Source: Fidelibacterota bacterium UBA6817 (GTDB lineage: Bacteria; Fidelibacterota; Fidelibacteria; Fidelibacterales; Fidelibacteraceae). From it: a stretch of 6,987 bases of DNA. Below are positions 1 to 6,414 of the stretch, one piece after another. Positions within the stretch are counted from its first letter, which is position 1. Each line of letters starts with the position of its first letter. Location of the stretch: the NCBI GenBank assembly GCA_002452555.1, contig DKER01000237.1, forward strand, positions 1 to 6,987. The letters run 5' to 3'. Under the pieces are notes generated by a model that saw nothing but the letters and a program-made list of their open reading frames with translations, searched no databases and was not told where the DNA came from. The position numbers and the translations under genes were made by a program.

Positions 1-998
1 GCTGCCCACTATATAGATCTTAGTCTGAAAACCGCAGAGGAAATGGGTTATAATGATCTGTTGCGTGACAATTATCTGCTAATGTCAGACATGCACGAAA
101 AGAAGAGAAAGTATGATTCAGCTTTGGATTATTATAAAATGGCGATGGCTGTTAACGATTCAATATTTAACAAAGATAAGGTCGCAAAATTCAACGAACT
201 TCAGATCCGGTACAATCTGGAGAAAAAAGAACAGGAAAACGAATTATTAAGAAAAAATATGGAAATCCAATCCCTGCAGATGCGCAGGGATCGGCTGTAT
301 CAGACAGGCCTGATAACCGGGCTTGTAATTATATTATTTGTTTCTTTTTATATCTCTTATCAAAGCAATAAACTTCGAAAAACAAATACAATTCTTGAAA
401 AACAAAACAATGAGATCCTGAAGATCAATAAAGAAAAAGAGCTCATTCTGAAGGAAGTTCATCACCGGATTAAAAACAACATGAATACCATGAAGAGTCT
501 TCTTGCCCTTCAGTCTAAATCCATGTCCGAACCGACAGCTGTTTCGGCTCTGACTGACGCTAAAAACAGACTCCACAGCATGGGACTTCTCTATGATAAA
601 CTGTACCGGTACCCTGATACGCAAAATTTAGCAATCCCGGAATACTTTGAGCCTCTCATCGATGAGATTGTTTCTGTATTCCCCCACGGGGATAAGATCC
701 GTGTTGAAAAAAAGTTAGACGATATCAAGCTTGATGTTAAAACATTGTCTGCGCTTGGGATAATTGTAACTGAACTCATAACCAATGCCATGAAATATGC
801 TTTTACCGACGGGCAGATCTTAAACTGGAGGTTAAGAACAGCGGCAAGAGGCTTCCTCATGATTTTAAAATTGAAAATACAGAAGGGTTCGGCTTGAAAC
901 TGGTTTCTATGCTGGTTCAACAGATTAAGGGTAAAATTTTTGTTGAGAATCAAACGGAGACATGTTTCACCATATATTTTCCGCAAAACACGGAATAA
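1..998 (+). pseudogene. TPR sensor histidine kinase (HisKA_2 type), 5'-partial, frameshifted in its ATPase domain
   Basis: The reading frame is open from base 1, so the gene begins upstream; the Met codon at 43 is internal. Visible in order are the last TPR, a juxtamembrane coiled coil (IRYNLEKKEQENELL), one transmembrane helix (about bases 307-360), a cytoplasmic coiled coil, the phosphoacceptor box EVHHRIKNNM (His codon 460-462) and the N box ELITNAMKYAF. Just after this, bases 811-815 replace about 45 bases present in the intact paralogue downstream. The open frame then runs into unrelated residues and stops at 895-897. Reading from 813 in the other frame restores kinase sequence (LEVKNSG, LPHDF, then GFGLKLVSML matching the G2 box) down to TAA at 996-998. 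The frame-1 product would lack the D/G1 and G2 ATP-lid boxes and so should not phosphorylate. Over the 111 residues from HH to the N box I count about 51% identity with the next gene, without gaps. A natural truncated regulator or an assembly error is possible but less likely than decay. Confidence 0.85.
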
Positions 999-1016
999 AA
1001 TTTAAACTGTTCATTT

Positions 1017-1022
1017 TTGACA
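1017..1022 (+). promoter_or_regulatory. Possible -35 box (TTGACA) upstream of the second kinase
   Basis: A perfect TTGACA lies between the two kinase genes, 19 bases after the ancestral stop of the first. No good -10 follows at 16-18 bases; ATTGAT at 1040-1045 (17-base spacing) matches TATAAT at only three positions, and TTTTAT at 1045-1050 is spaced too far. It could be chance, or the organism's sigma factor may use other boxes. If real, the intact kinase has its own promoter rather than depending on transcription through the broken copy. Confidence 0.2.
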
Positions 1023-1080
1023 CATAAATTATTCGTTGGATTGATTTTATTCCTTAATAAATTACTCTGCTGATAAAATT

Positions 1081-3090
1081 ATGCATTCAATGATGTGGGT
1101 CTTGACTAAAAAACTCTCTGTATTGCTGTCTTATAAACGGATAGTGAATCCTTCTGTGATTTTGATTTTATTTCTCCTGCCATATTCCCTTTTGGCCATA
1201 ACAACAAAAAGTGACAGTCTGAAAGAGTTGTTGAACAGTACGCAGGATGATTCTCTCTTAGGAGAGATTTATATAAAACTGGGTGTTTACACAAGCGAGC
1301 ATGAAGCAAAGAAAGCTATTGAGTACTTAGAAAAATCATTACATCATTTCACAAATGCAAACTTTACGTTGGGAAAAGCCCGGACACTGAACAGTATGGG
1401 GTATCACTACTGGCTGCTTGGACAATACAGCCAGGCTATCGAATATTATGAAAAATCTTTGAACATTTATACTTCTTTGCATGATTCTGCCGGTATAGGC
1501 AGAGTGAGTAATAATCTGGGTGCTGTTTACTGGGGGCTTAATGATTACAACAGGGCACTGGAATACTATCAGAGATCGTTGGCTATTCGCAGAATTATTG
1601 GATCCCCGGCCGAAAGATCCATTGTTTTAAATAACATCGGGTTGATTTATCAGGCATGGTTTTTGTTTGATCAGGCTCTTGAATTTCACAATCAGGCGGT
1701 TGTTCTTGCCGAATCAGAGAATAATAAGGCGACAGCCGCTTATTCATATTATAATTTAGGCCGCTGTCTGGAAGCAACAGGCAAAACGAAAGAAGCGCTG
1801 GAATATTACCGCACAGCTTATGACAATTATCGTGATGCCGGCAGGATAGGAGGATCCACATCCCTGGTTCTCAAGGGAATGGGAGATCTTTTTTTCAATG
1901 AAGAAGAATACGGTGAAGCACTGTATTATTATCGCAAAGCAGCAAACGATGCCGGGCTTGAGAATAATGTATTTCACGAAGCGGGTGCCCTTCTGTCCCT
2001 GGCGAAAACATTTTTTGTACTGGAGGAGCCGGATTCTGCAGAGTTCTATGCTGATCAGGTACTTCTTACGGCTATGGATTATCGTTATGACCAGATTGTT
2101 CGGGACACCTATTATCTTTATTCAGATTTGCTGGATCATGACGGTAATTATAAGGAAGCATTGAAATACTATAAAATGGCTACAGTTATTAATGACTCCA
2201 TTTTTAATAACGAGAAGGGATCCCGTTTTACAGAGTTGCAAATACGGTATAATCTGGAAAAGGAAAAGCAGGAAATAGAAATTCTTACCAAAAACAGCGG
2301 AATTCAGAGTCTCCAACTCCGCCGGGAAAAGTTCATCCGGAATGTTTCCATATTCGGGGCGCTTTTGTTTTTGATTGCTTTCGGTTTTGTCCTTTATCAA
2401 AGCAGGAATTTAAAGCAGATCAACCGGGAAAAAGAACAGGAGATCGCTGAGCGAAAAGGCGTAGAAAAACAAGTAAAACTGTTATTGTACGAAAAGGAAA
2501 TACTTCTTAAAGAAGTTCATCACCGGATTAAAAATAACATGAGTACTGTGAGAAATCTCTTGTCATTTCAGGCGAAAAATATTGATGATCCCAATATTCA
2601 GTCTATACTCAATGATGCCGTCAGCAGACTGCAAAGCATGGGTGTTTTATATGACAAGTTGTATAAATCTGAAAATCTGGAGAGAATGTCTGTTAAAAAG
2701 TATCTTCCTGCTCTTGTTGAAGAAATCATCAGTGTTTTTCCCAACCGGGACAATGTCCGGATACAAACAAATATCGATAACTTTGAAATGGACGTTGATG
2801 TGTTATCTCCCTTGGGGATCATTGTTACGGAATTGATTACCAATGCCATGAAATATGCCTTTACGGATAGAAAAGGCGGAACAATTCAAGTTAGTCTTAA
2901 AAAGAAGAATGGTGAAAACATTCTAACGGTAAGCAATGACGGTAATCCCCTTCCGACCGATTTTTCGATTAATCAGTCCAAAGGTTACGGGCTTCATCTT
3001 GTATCTCTTCTCGCGGGTCAATTAAACGGCACGATTGATATTGACAAAACCAACGAAACCCAATTCATTTTACGTTTCCCTGAGACCTGA
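1081..3090 (+). CDS. Membrane-bound TPR sensor histidine kinase, HisKA_2/HATPase_c type, intact
   Basis: This is a 669-residue two-component sensor that would autophosphorylate on histidine and pass the phosphate to a response regulator. Residues 21-40 form a hydrophobic signal sequence or anchor. Residues 60-372 hold eight TPR units, probably periplasmic, with their conserved small residues near 68, 107, 147, 187, 227, 268, 308 and 348. A coiled coil (380-418) leads to a transmembrane helix (about 420-440) and a charged cytoplasmic coiled coil (441-476). The phosphoacceptor box EVHHRIKNN has His480/His481. The HATPase domain has its N box at 584-594 (Asn588), D/G1 box NDG at 619-621 and G2 box KGYGL at 634-638. 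It ends without a receiver or output domain. ATG 1081 is the first in-frame Met after the stop at 1042, but no clear Shine-Dalgarno precedes it; ATGs at 1090 and 1093 are alternatives. The ligand and the cognate regulator are not identifiable. It is a tandem paralogue of the preceding broken gene. Confidence 0.93.
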   Translation: MHSMMWVLTKKLSVLLSYKRIVNPSVILILFLLPYSLLAITTKSDSLKELLNSTQDDSLLGEIYIKLGVYTSEHEAKKAIEYLEKSLHHFTNANFTLGKARTLNSMGYHYWLLGQYSQAIEYYEKSLNIYTSLHDSAGIGRVSNNLGAVYWGLNDYNRALEYYQRSLAIRRIIGSPAERSIVLNNIGLIYQAWFLFDQALEFHNQAVVLAESENNKATAAYSYYNLGRCLEATGKTKEALEYYRTAYDNYRDAGRIGGSTSLVLKGMGDLFFNEEEYGEALYYYRKAANDAGLENNVFHEAGALLSLAKTFFVLEEPDSAEFYADQVLLTAMDYRYDQIVRDTYYLYSDLLDHDGNYKEALKYYKMATVINDSIFNNEKGSRFTELQIRYNLEKEKQEIEILTKNSGIQSLQLRREKFIRNVSIFGALLFLIAFGFVLYQSRNLKQINREKEQEIAERKGVEKQVKLLLYEKEILLKEVHHRIKNNMSTVRNLLSFQAKNIDDPNIQSILNDAVSRLQSMGVLYDKLYKSENLERMSVKKYLPALVEEIISVFPNRDNVRIQTNIDNFEMDVDVLSPLGIIVTELITNAMKYAFTDRKGGTIQVSLKKKNGENILTVSNDGNPLPTDFSINQSKGYGLHLVSLLAGQLNGTIDIDKTNETQFILRFPET

Positions 3091-3139
3091 TCCTTTATTC
3101 ATCGCTCATTAGTCGTCATTTAAAATTCTCCGTGCAATC

Positions 3140-3167
3140 CAGAATTCAGAATTCATCATTCAGAATT
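3140..3167. repeat. Heptanucleotide tandem repeat, CAGAATT unit
   Basis: CAGAATT occurs at 3140, 3147 and 3161, and the seven bases between the last two copies (3154-3160, CATCATT) are a two-mismatch variant. Four units therefore sit in perfect seven-base phase in the spacer between the kinase and trpS. The unit creates overlapping GAATTC palindromes, but I see no stable hairpin. The flanking bases 3097-3120 are similarly rich in TCATT-like words, though out of regular phase. The function is unknown; it may be one copy of a dispersed intergenic repeat. Confidence 0.6.
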
Positions 3168-3173
3168 AATCTT

Positions 3174-3179
3174 TATATT
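3174..3179 (+). promoter_or_regulatory. Possible -10 box (TATATT) for the trpS operon
   Basis: TATATT lies 12 bases before the trpS Shine-Dalgarno sequence, and it matches TATAAT at five of six positions. The hexamer 17 bases upstream, ATTCAT at 3151-3156, is a poor -35 and falls inside the heptamer repeat. The assignment rests on position and the -10 match only. It is the only candidate I can see for the start of the trpS-scpA-scpB-rluB block. Confidence 0.25.
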
Positions 3180-3191
3180 CCGGTGCGTATC

Positions 3192-3198
3192 AAAGGAG
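3192..3198 (+). promoter_or_regulatory. Ribosome binding site of trpS
   Basis: AAAGGAG is a strong Shine-Dalgarno sequence six bases before ATG 3205 and fixes the trpS start. It also shows that this organism uses Shine-Dalgarno initiation for at least some genes, in contrast with the kinase at 1081. Confidence 0.8.
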
Positions 3199-3204
3199 TT
3201 TTGA

Positions 3205-4215
3205 ATGAATAGAAAGATCTCTCTCACCGGTATCAAACCTACAGGAATTCCCCATATTGGAAATTATTTTGGAGCAATCCGGCCTGCACTCGAACTGGCG
3301 AAAGATTATGAAGTCCGATATTTTATTGCTGATTATCATGCAGTCAATTCTATCAAAGATCCTGTCCTTTTAAAAGAAATGGTTTATGAAGTCGCAGCCG
3401 CCTGGCTGTCAGCCGGTCTGGATCCGGATAAAATGCTGTTCTACAGACAGTCAGATGTACCCGAAACCTTTGATCTTACAACGATTCTGATGGCTTTTAC
3501 GCCTAAAGGCCTCATGAACCGCGCTCATGCATATAAAGCACAGGTTCAGGAAAATGAAGAAGGGGGAAAAGATCCGGATGACGGTATCAATATGGGTCTT
3601 TATACCTATCCCGTATTAATGGCGGCGGACATTCTTCTTTTTGATACAAATGTTGTTCCTGTCGGCAAAGATCAGAAACAACATGTGGAAATGACGGCTG
3701 ATATTGCACAGTCCCTGAATCATGTCTATGGAAAAGAATTGCTCGTTGTTCCCCAGCCCATTATCGGCGAATCCACCCAGACCGTAACAGGCCTGGACGG
3801 ACGGAAGATGAGCAAAAGCTACAATAATACCATCTCAATGTTTCTCCCAAGGAAACAGCTGCGAAAAACTATCATGAAAATTGTGACCAATTCACAGGGT
3901 GTGGATGAACCCAAAGATCCGGATACCTGTAATATTTTTTCGCTTTATAAATTGTTTGCTGCACCCGAACAGCAACAAGCCCTGGCAGAACGATATCGGG
4001 CCGGAGGAATGGGATGGGGAGATGCCAAACAGGAATTGTTCGAAGTGATGGACAATTACCTGTCCCCTATGAGGGAAAAATACTTTGAAATCATTGCCAA
4101 TAAACCGGGAATCGATAAAATTCTGAAAGAAGGATCGGAAAAAGCCCGTGTTATTGCCGGACGAACCGTCGCCCGGGTACGGAAAGCCATTGGTGTAAAT
4201 ACGTTTTATGTCTGA
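3205..4215 (+). CDS. trpS: Tryptophan--tRNA ligase
   Basis: Cytoplasmic class I aminoacyl-tRNA synthetase that uses ATP to charge tRNA-Trp with tryptophan. The 336-residue length is normal for bacterial TrpRS. The class I signature appears as PHIGN at residues 16-20 after TGIKPTG, and the second signature as KMSKS at 201-205. MAADILLFD (139-147) carries Asp142, which should correspond to the aspartate that recognises the tryptophan indole nitrogen in characterised TrpRS enzymes. GKDQKQHVE (154-162) is the conserved segment following it. The segment AFTPKGLMNRAHAYKA (97-112) is also typical of a TrpRS subgroup. The start is set by the Shine-Dalgarno sequence at 3192-3198. The last eight bases overlap scpA, so the two are probably translated in a coupled way. 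All catalytic motifs are intact and I see no T-box or tryptophan leader peptide upstream. Confidence 0.97.
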   Translation: MNRKISLTGIKPTGIPHIGNYFGAIRPALELAKDYEVRYFIADYHAVNSIKDPVLLKEMVYEVAAAWLSAGLDPDKMLFYRQSDVPETFDLTTILMAFTPKGLMNRAHAYKAQVQENEEGGKDPDDGINMGLYTYPVLMAADILLFDTNVVPVGKDQKQHVEMTADIAQSLNHVYGKELLVVPQPIIGESTQTVTGLDGRKMSKSYNNTISMFLPRKQLRKTIMKIVTNSQGVDEPKDPDTCNIFSLYKLFAAPEQQQALAERYRAGGMGWGDAKQELFEVMDNYLSPMREKYFEIIANKPGIDKILKEGSEKARVIAGRTVARVRKAIGVNTFYV

Positions 4216-4936
4216 TCAGTACAATATTGAACTGGATGTGTTTGAAGGTCCCATGGATCTTCTGTTATACTTTATCAAACGGGATGAAATTAATATTTAT
4301 GATATTCCCATTGCCCGCATTACCCGTGAGTATCTGGAATATCTGGATCTGATGCAGACGCTGAACCTGAAAGTGGCAGGTGAATTTATCGCTATGGCCA
4401 GCACGCTGATGCAAATTAAAGCCCGAATGCTCCTGCCTCGGTTTTCAGAAAATGATGATGAAACAATTGAAGATCCCAGATCAGAACTCGTCCAACGGTT
4501 GGTTGAATATCAACAATTTAAAGAATTGGGGGAAGAATTAAGACAGCTTGAAGAAGACTCAATCGGGTATTTTCCCCGCAAACCGGATATCTCACTCATC
4601 AATACATCCGTTGATGCAGAAGAGATTCTTCAGAAAGTAACGCTCTTTGATATTCTTGCTGCTTTTAAAAATGTCCTTGACCGAATTCCCACAGGCCCCA
4701 CCGAACACAATGTGAACAGATTTGAAGTCACAATTCATGAACAAACTGAATTTATCTATACCTATTTCATCAAGAAATCCAAAGTTCGGTTTTCGGAGGT
4801 TGTTAAAAATATTAATAAACGGGTTGTCTTGATTGTAACCTTTCTGGCACTTCTGGAAATGATCAGAACTAAGCAGGTGCGGGTTTACCAGGAAGGGATT
4901 TTTGATGATTTTACGATCGAGAAAGTGGAGCCATAA
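4208..4936 (+). CDS. scpA: Segregation and condensation protein A
   Basis: This is the kleisin subunit of the bacterial SMC-ScpAB condensin, which bridges the two SMC heads and helps compact and segregate the chromosome. The family hallmark FEGPMDLLL is at residues 12-20, followed by the helical N-terminal domain (INIYDIPIARITREYLEYL, then KARMLLP at 71-77). An acidic, charged middle (80-120) is expected to contact ScpB. The C-terminal winged helix (about 175-240, including VVLIVTFLALLEM) should bind the SMC head. The 242-residue length is normal. ATG 4208 lies inside the end of trpS with an eight-base overlap and no strong Shine-Dalgarno, which suggests translational coupling to trpS. Its partner gene scpB follows after six bases. 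The smc gene is not in the window. Confidence 0.96.
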   Translation: MSDQYNIELDVFEGPMDLLLYFIKRDEINIYDIPIARITREYLEYLDLMQTLNLKVAGEFIAMASTLMQIKARMLLPRFSENDDETIEDPRSELVQRLVEYQQFKELGEELRQLEEDSIGYFPRKPDISLINTSVDAEEILQKVTLFDILAAFKNVLDRIPTGPTEHNVNRFEVTIHEQTEFIYTYFIKKSKVRFSEVVKNINKRVVLIVTFLALLEMIRTKQVRVYQEGIFDDFTIEKVEP

Positions 4937-4942
4937 AAATCA

Positions 4943-5575
4943 ATGGAAATGATCGAACTGAATGCAAGAATCGTGGAAGCTTTATTGGTTGCTTCTGAAG
5001 AACCGGTTACCCAGTCCAGATTAAATGAGTGCCTTGATCAGGGTCATCATGTGGATTTGAAAGAAACGGTGGATTATCTGAATGATCAGTATGAAAACGC
5101 CGGCAACAGTTTTTTTATCAAAGGTGTTGCCGGAGGGTATCAGCTGGTCACCCGAAAGGATTTTGAAGGGTATATTCGCCGTTATCTGAATCGTTCCGGT
5201 CGAATCCGATTATCCTATGCTGCCCTGGAAACCCTGGCAATCATTGCCTATAAACAACCGGTAAGCCGTCCTGAAATCGACTCAGTTAGAGGCGTAAATT
5301 CGGAAGGGGTAATCAGTACGCTTCTTGAACGGGATTTAATAACGGTTCAGGGACGAAGCGAAACACCAGGCAGACCTCTCCTTTATGGGATTACACAGGA
5401 GTTTCTTCGTTATTTCGGACTTAATTCAACGTCTGATCTTCCCAGATTGAAAGAACTGGAAGAAATCCTGAAAAATCATACGGCAGATTATGCCTATACT
5501 GAATCGCAGAAAACAGAACCCCCGGATCATAATAAAATAACTGATGTTCCGGAAGAACCAGAAACGGATGAGTGA
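4943..5575 (+). CDS. scpB: Segregation and condensation protein B
   Basis: This winged-helix protein dimerises and binds the middle of ScpA in the SMC condensin complex. The first winged-helix domain spans about residues 5-80. The second (about 88-160) carries the family signature from LSYAALETLAIIAYKQPVSR to EIDSVRG (90-117) and then RSETPGRPLLYGIT (138-151). A Pro/Glu/Asp-rich tail beyond residue 180 makes it slightly longer (210 aa) than many family members; the tail is probably disordered. ATG 4943 gives a six-base gap after scpA. ATG 4949 is an equally plausible start that removes two residues, and GGAG at 4927-4930 lies inside the scpA end. The stop codon overlaps the proposed GTG start of the next gene. 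Confidence 0.96.
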   Translation: MEMIELNARIVEALLVASEEPVTQSRLNECLDQGHHVDLKETVDYLNDQYENAGNSFFIKGVAGGYQLVTRKDFEGYIRRYLNRSGRIRLSYAALETLAIIAYKQPVSRPEIDSVRGVNSEGVISTLLERDLITVQGRSETPGRPLLYGITQEFLRYFGLNSTSDLPRLKELEEILKNHTADYAYTESQKTEPPDHNKITDVPEEPETDE

Positions 5576-6291
5576 ATCTGATGCGCTTGAATAAGTTTTT
5601 AGCCCGTAGCGGTGCCGGGTCCCGCAGAAATTGTGACGAACTTGTCTTTAACGGCAGAGTTGCCGTTAATCACGAAAATGTTTTTGAACCCGGGATGACG
5701 ATTGATCCTGAAAAAGATCATGTGACCCTTGACGGTGTAAGACTTTATTTGAAGAAAACCTTTACATACATCAAATTGAATAAGCCTGCCGGATATATAA
5801 CAAGTTTAAAAGATCCTCATTATTCTCAAACAGTTATGGATTTGATTCCGCGGGTTTTGGATGTGCGTCCTGTAGGTCGTCTGGATGCAGACACTACCGG
5901 GGTCCTTTTGCTGACAGATGACGGGGATCTGCTGCACCGACTGACACATCCCCGCCATGGGGTTGAAAAAAAATATGATGTCCGACTCAAATGGGCTCCC
6001 AATACGGGCGAACCGGAAAACGAACTGCATCACGGTCTGACCCTTGAGAATGGAGATAACGTAAAAGGGGAGGCTTATCCCTTAAATTCAAAAAAAACCC
6101 GTTATCTGGTTGTTCTCCGCGAAGGGAAAAAACGTGAAGTAAAACGAATTTTCCGCTATTTCGGAACACGTGTGGAAAAGCTGTGCCGTATTGAATTTGC
6201 CGGTATTCAGGTAAACGATCTGCCTGAGGGAAAATGGAAGAAACTTACCCCGCAGGAAATTGCTTTGTTAAAGAAAACAGCCGGTATTTAA
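5572..6291 (+). CDS. rluB: RsuA/RluB-family rRNA pseudouridine synthase
   Basis: Converts a specific uridine of ribosomal RNA to pseudouridine during ribosome assembly. Residues 4-60 form an S4 RNA-binding domain (RLNKFLARSGAGSRR). The catalytic domain begins near YIKLNKPAGYITS (66-78) and contains VGRLDADTTGVLLLTDDGDL (101-120), with catalytic Asp105 in the GRLD motif. The segment LREGKKREVKRIFR toward the C terminus is also conserved in this family. The 239-residue length is normal. The scpA-scpB-rluB order favours RluB, which modifies helix 89 of 23S rRNA in E. coli, but sequence alone does not exclude RsuA-like specificity for 16S rRNA. GTG 5572 gives a GTGA stop-start overlap with scpB. 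ATG 5581, three codons later, starts exactly at the family's usual MRLNKFLA and may be the true start. Confidence 0.93.
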   Translation: MNLMRLNKFLARSGAGSRRNCDELVFNGRVAVNHENVFEPGMTIDPEKDHVTLDGVRLYLKKTFTYIKLNKPAGYITSLKDPHYSQTVMDLIPRVLDVRPVGRLDADTTGVLLLTDDGDLLHRLTHPRHGVEKKYDVRLKWAPNTGEPENELHHGLTLENGDNVKGEAYPLNSKKTRYLVVLREGKKREVKRIFRYFGTRVEKLCRIEFAGIQVNDLPEGKWKKLTPQEIALLKKTAGI

Positions 6292-6387
6292 CCCTTCCCG
6301 GTATCCCGAAACTTAATCTGTGATTTTTCTGCCCTTTAGTGTCTATGCTGTCAAAACCCCCATTCTTTTACTATATTCACAGGAATT

Positions 6388-6393
6388 TATAAT
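6388..6393 (+). promoter_or_regulatory. Candidate -10 box (TATAAT) for the exported protein gene
   Basis: A perfect TATAAT lies 21 bases before the start codon at 6415. TTTACT at 6367-6372 is a four-of-six -35 match at a short 15-base spacing. An alternative pair just upstream is CTGTCA (6348-6353) with TATATT (6372-6377) at 18-base spacing. Either would give this gene its own promoter, separate from the trpS-rluB operon; transcription from TATAAT would leave a leader of only about 15 bases. No convincing rho-independent terminator for the operon is seen in 6292-6387. Confidence 0.4.
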
Positions 6394-6414
6394 ACTTAAA
6401 TAATAGAGGATTCC

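Noticed and set aside
805..897. Programmed ribosomal frameshift joining the two halves of the upstream kinase
   Set aside because: No slippery heptamer or obvious stimulatory structure is visible at 805-818, and a shift would still leave the domain missing about 13 residues of a core strand.
591..986. Minus-strand open frame antisense to the first kinase
   Set aside because: It is the complement of well-conserved kinase codons, with no Shine-Dalgarno or recognisable product; a similar shadow appears at 2598-2849 opposite the same domain of the paralogue.
1898..2164. Plus-strand open frame inside the intact kinase
   Set aside because: It overlaps the TPR coding frame completely and its translation has no family features.
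3140..3167. CRISPR-like or attachment-site repeat
   Set aside because: Units are seven bases and contiguous, with no spacers, no leader, no cas genes and no integrase nearby.
3091..3204. tRNA, riboswitch, T-box or tryptophan leader before trpS
   Set aside because: The spacer is only 114 bases, with no T-box sequence, no Trp-rich small open frame and no strong hairpins.
6281..6312. Terminator after rluB
   Set aside because: CCGGTAT occurs twice (6281 and 6298) as a direct repeat, not an inverted one; no stable stem followed by a T run is seen.
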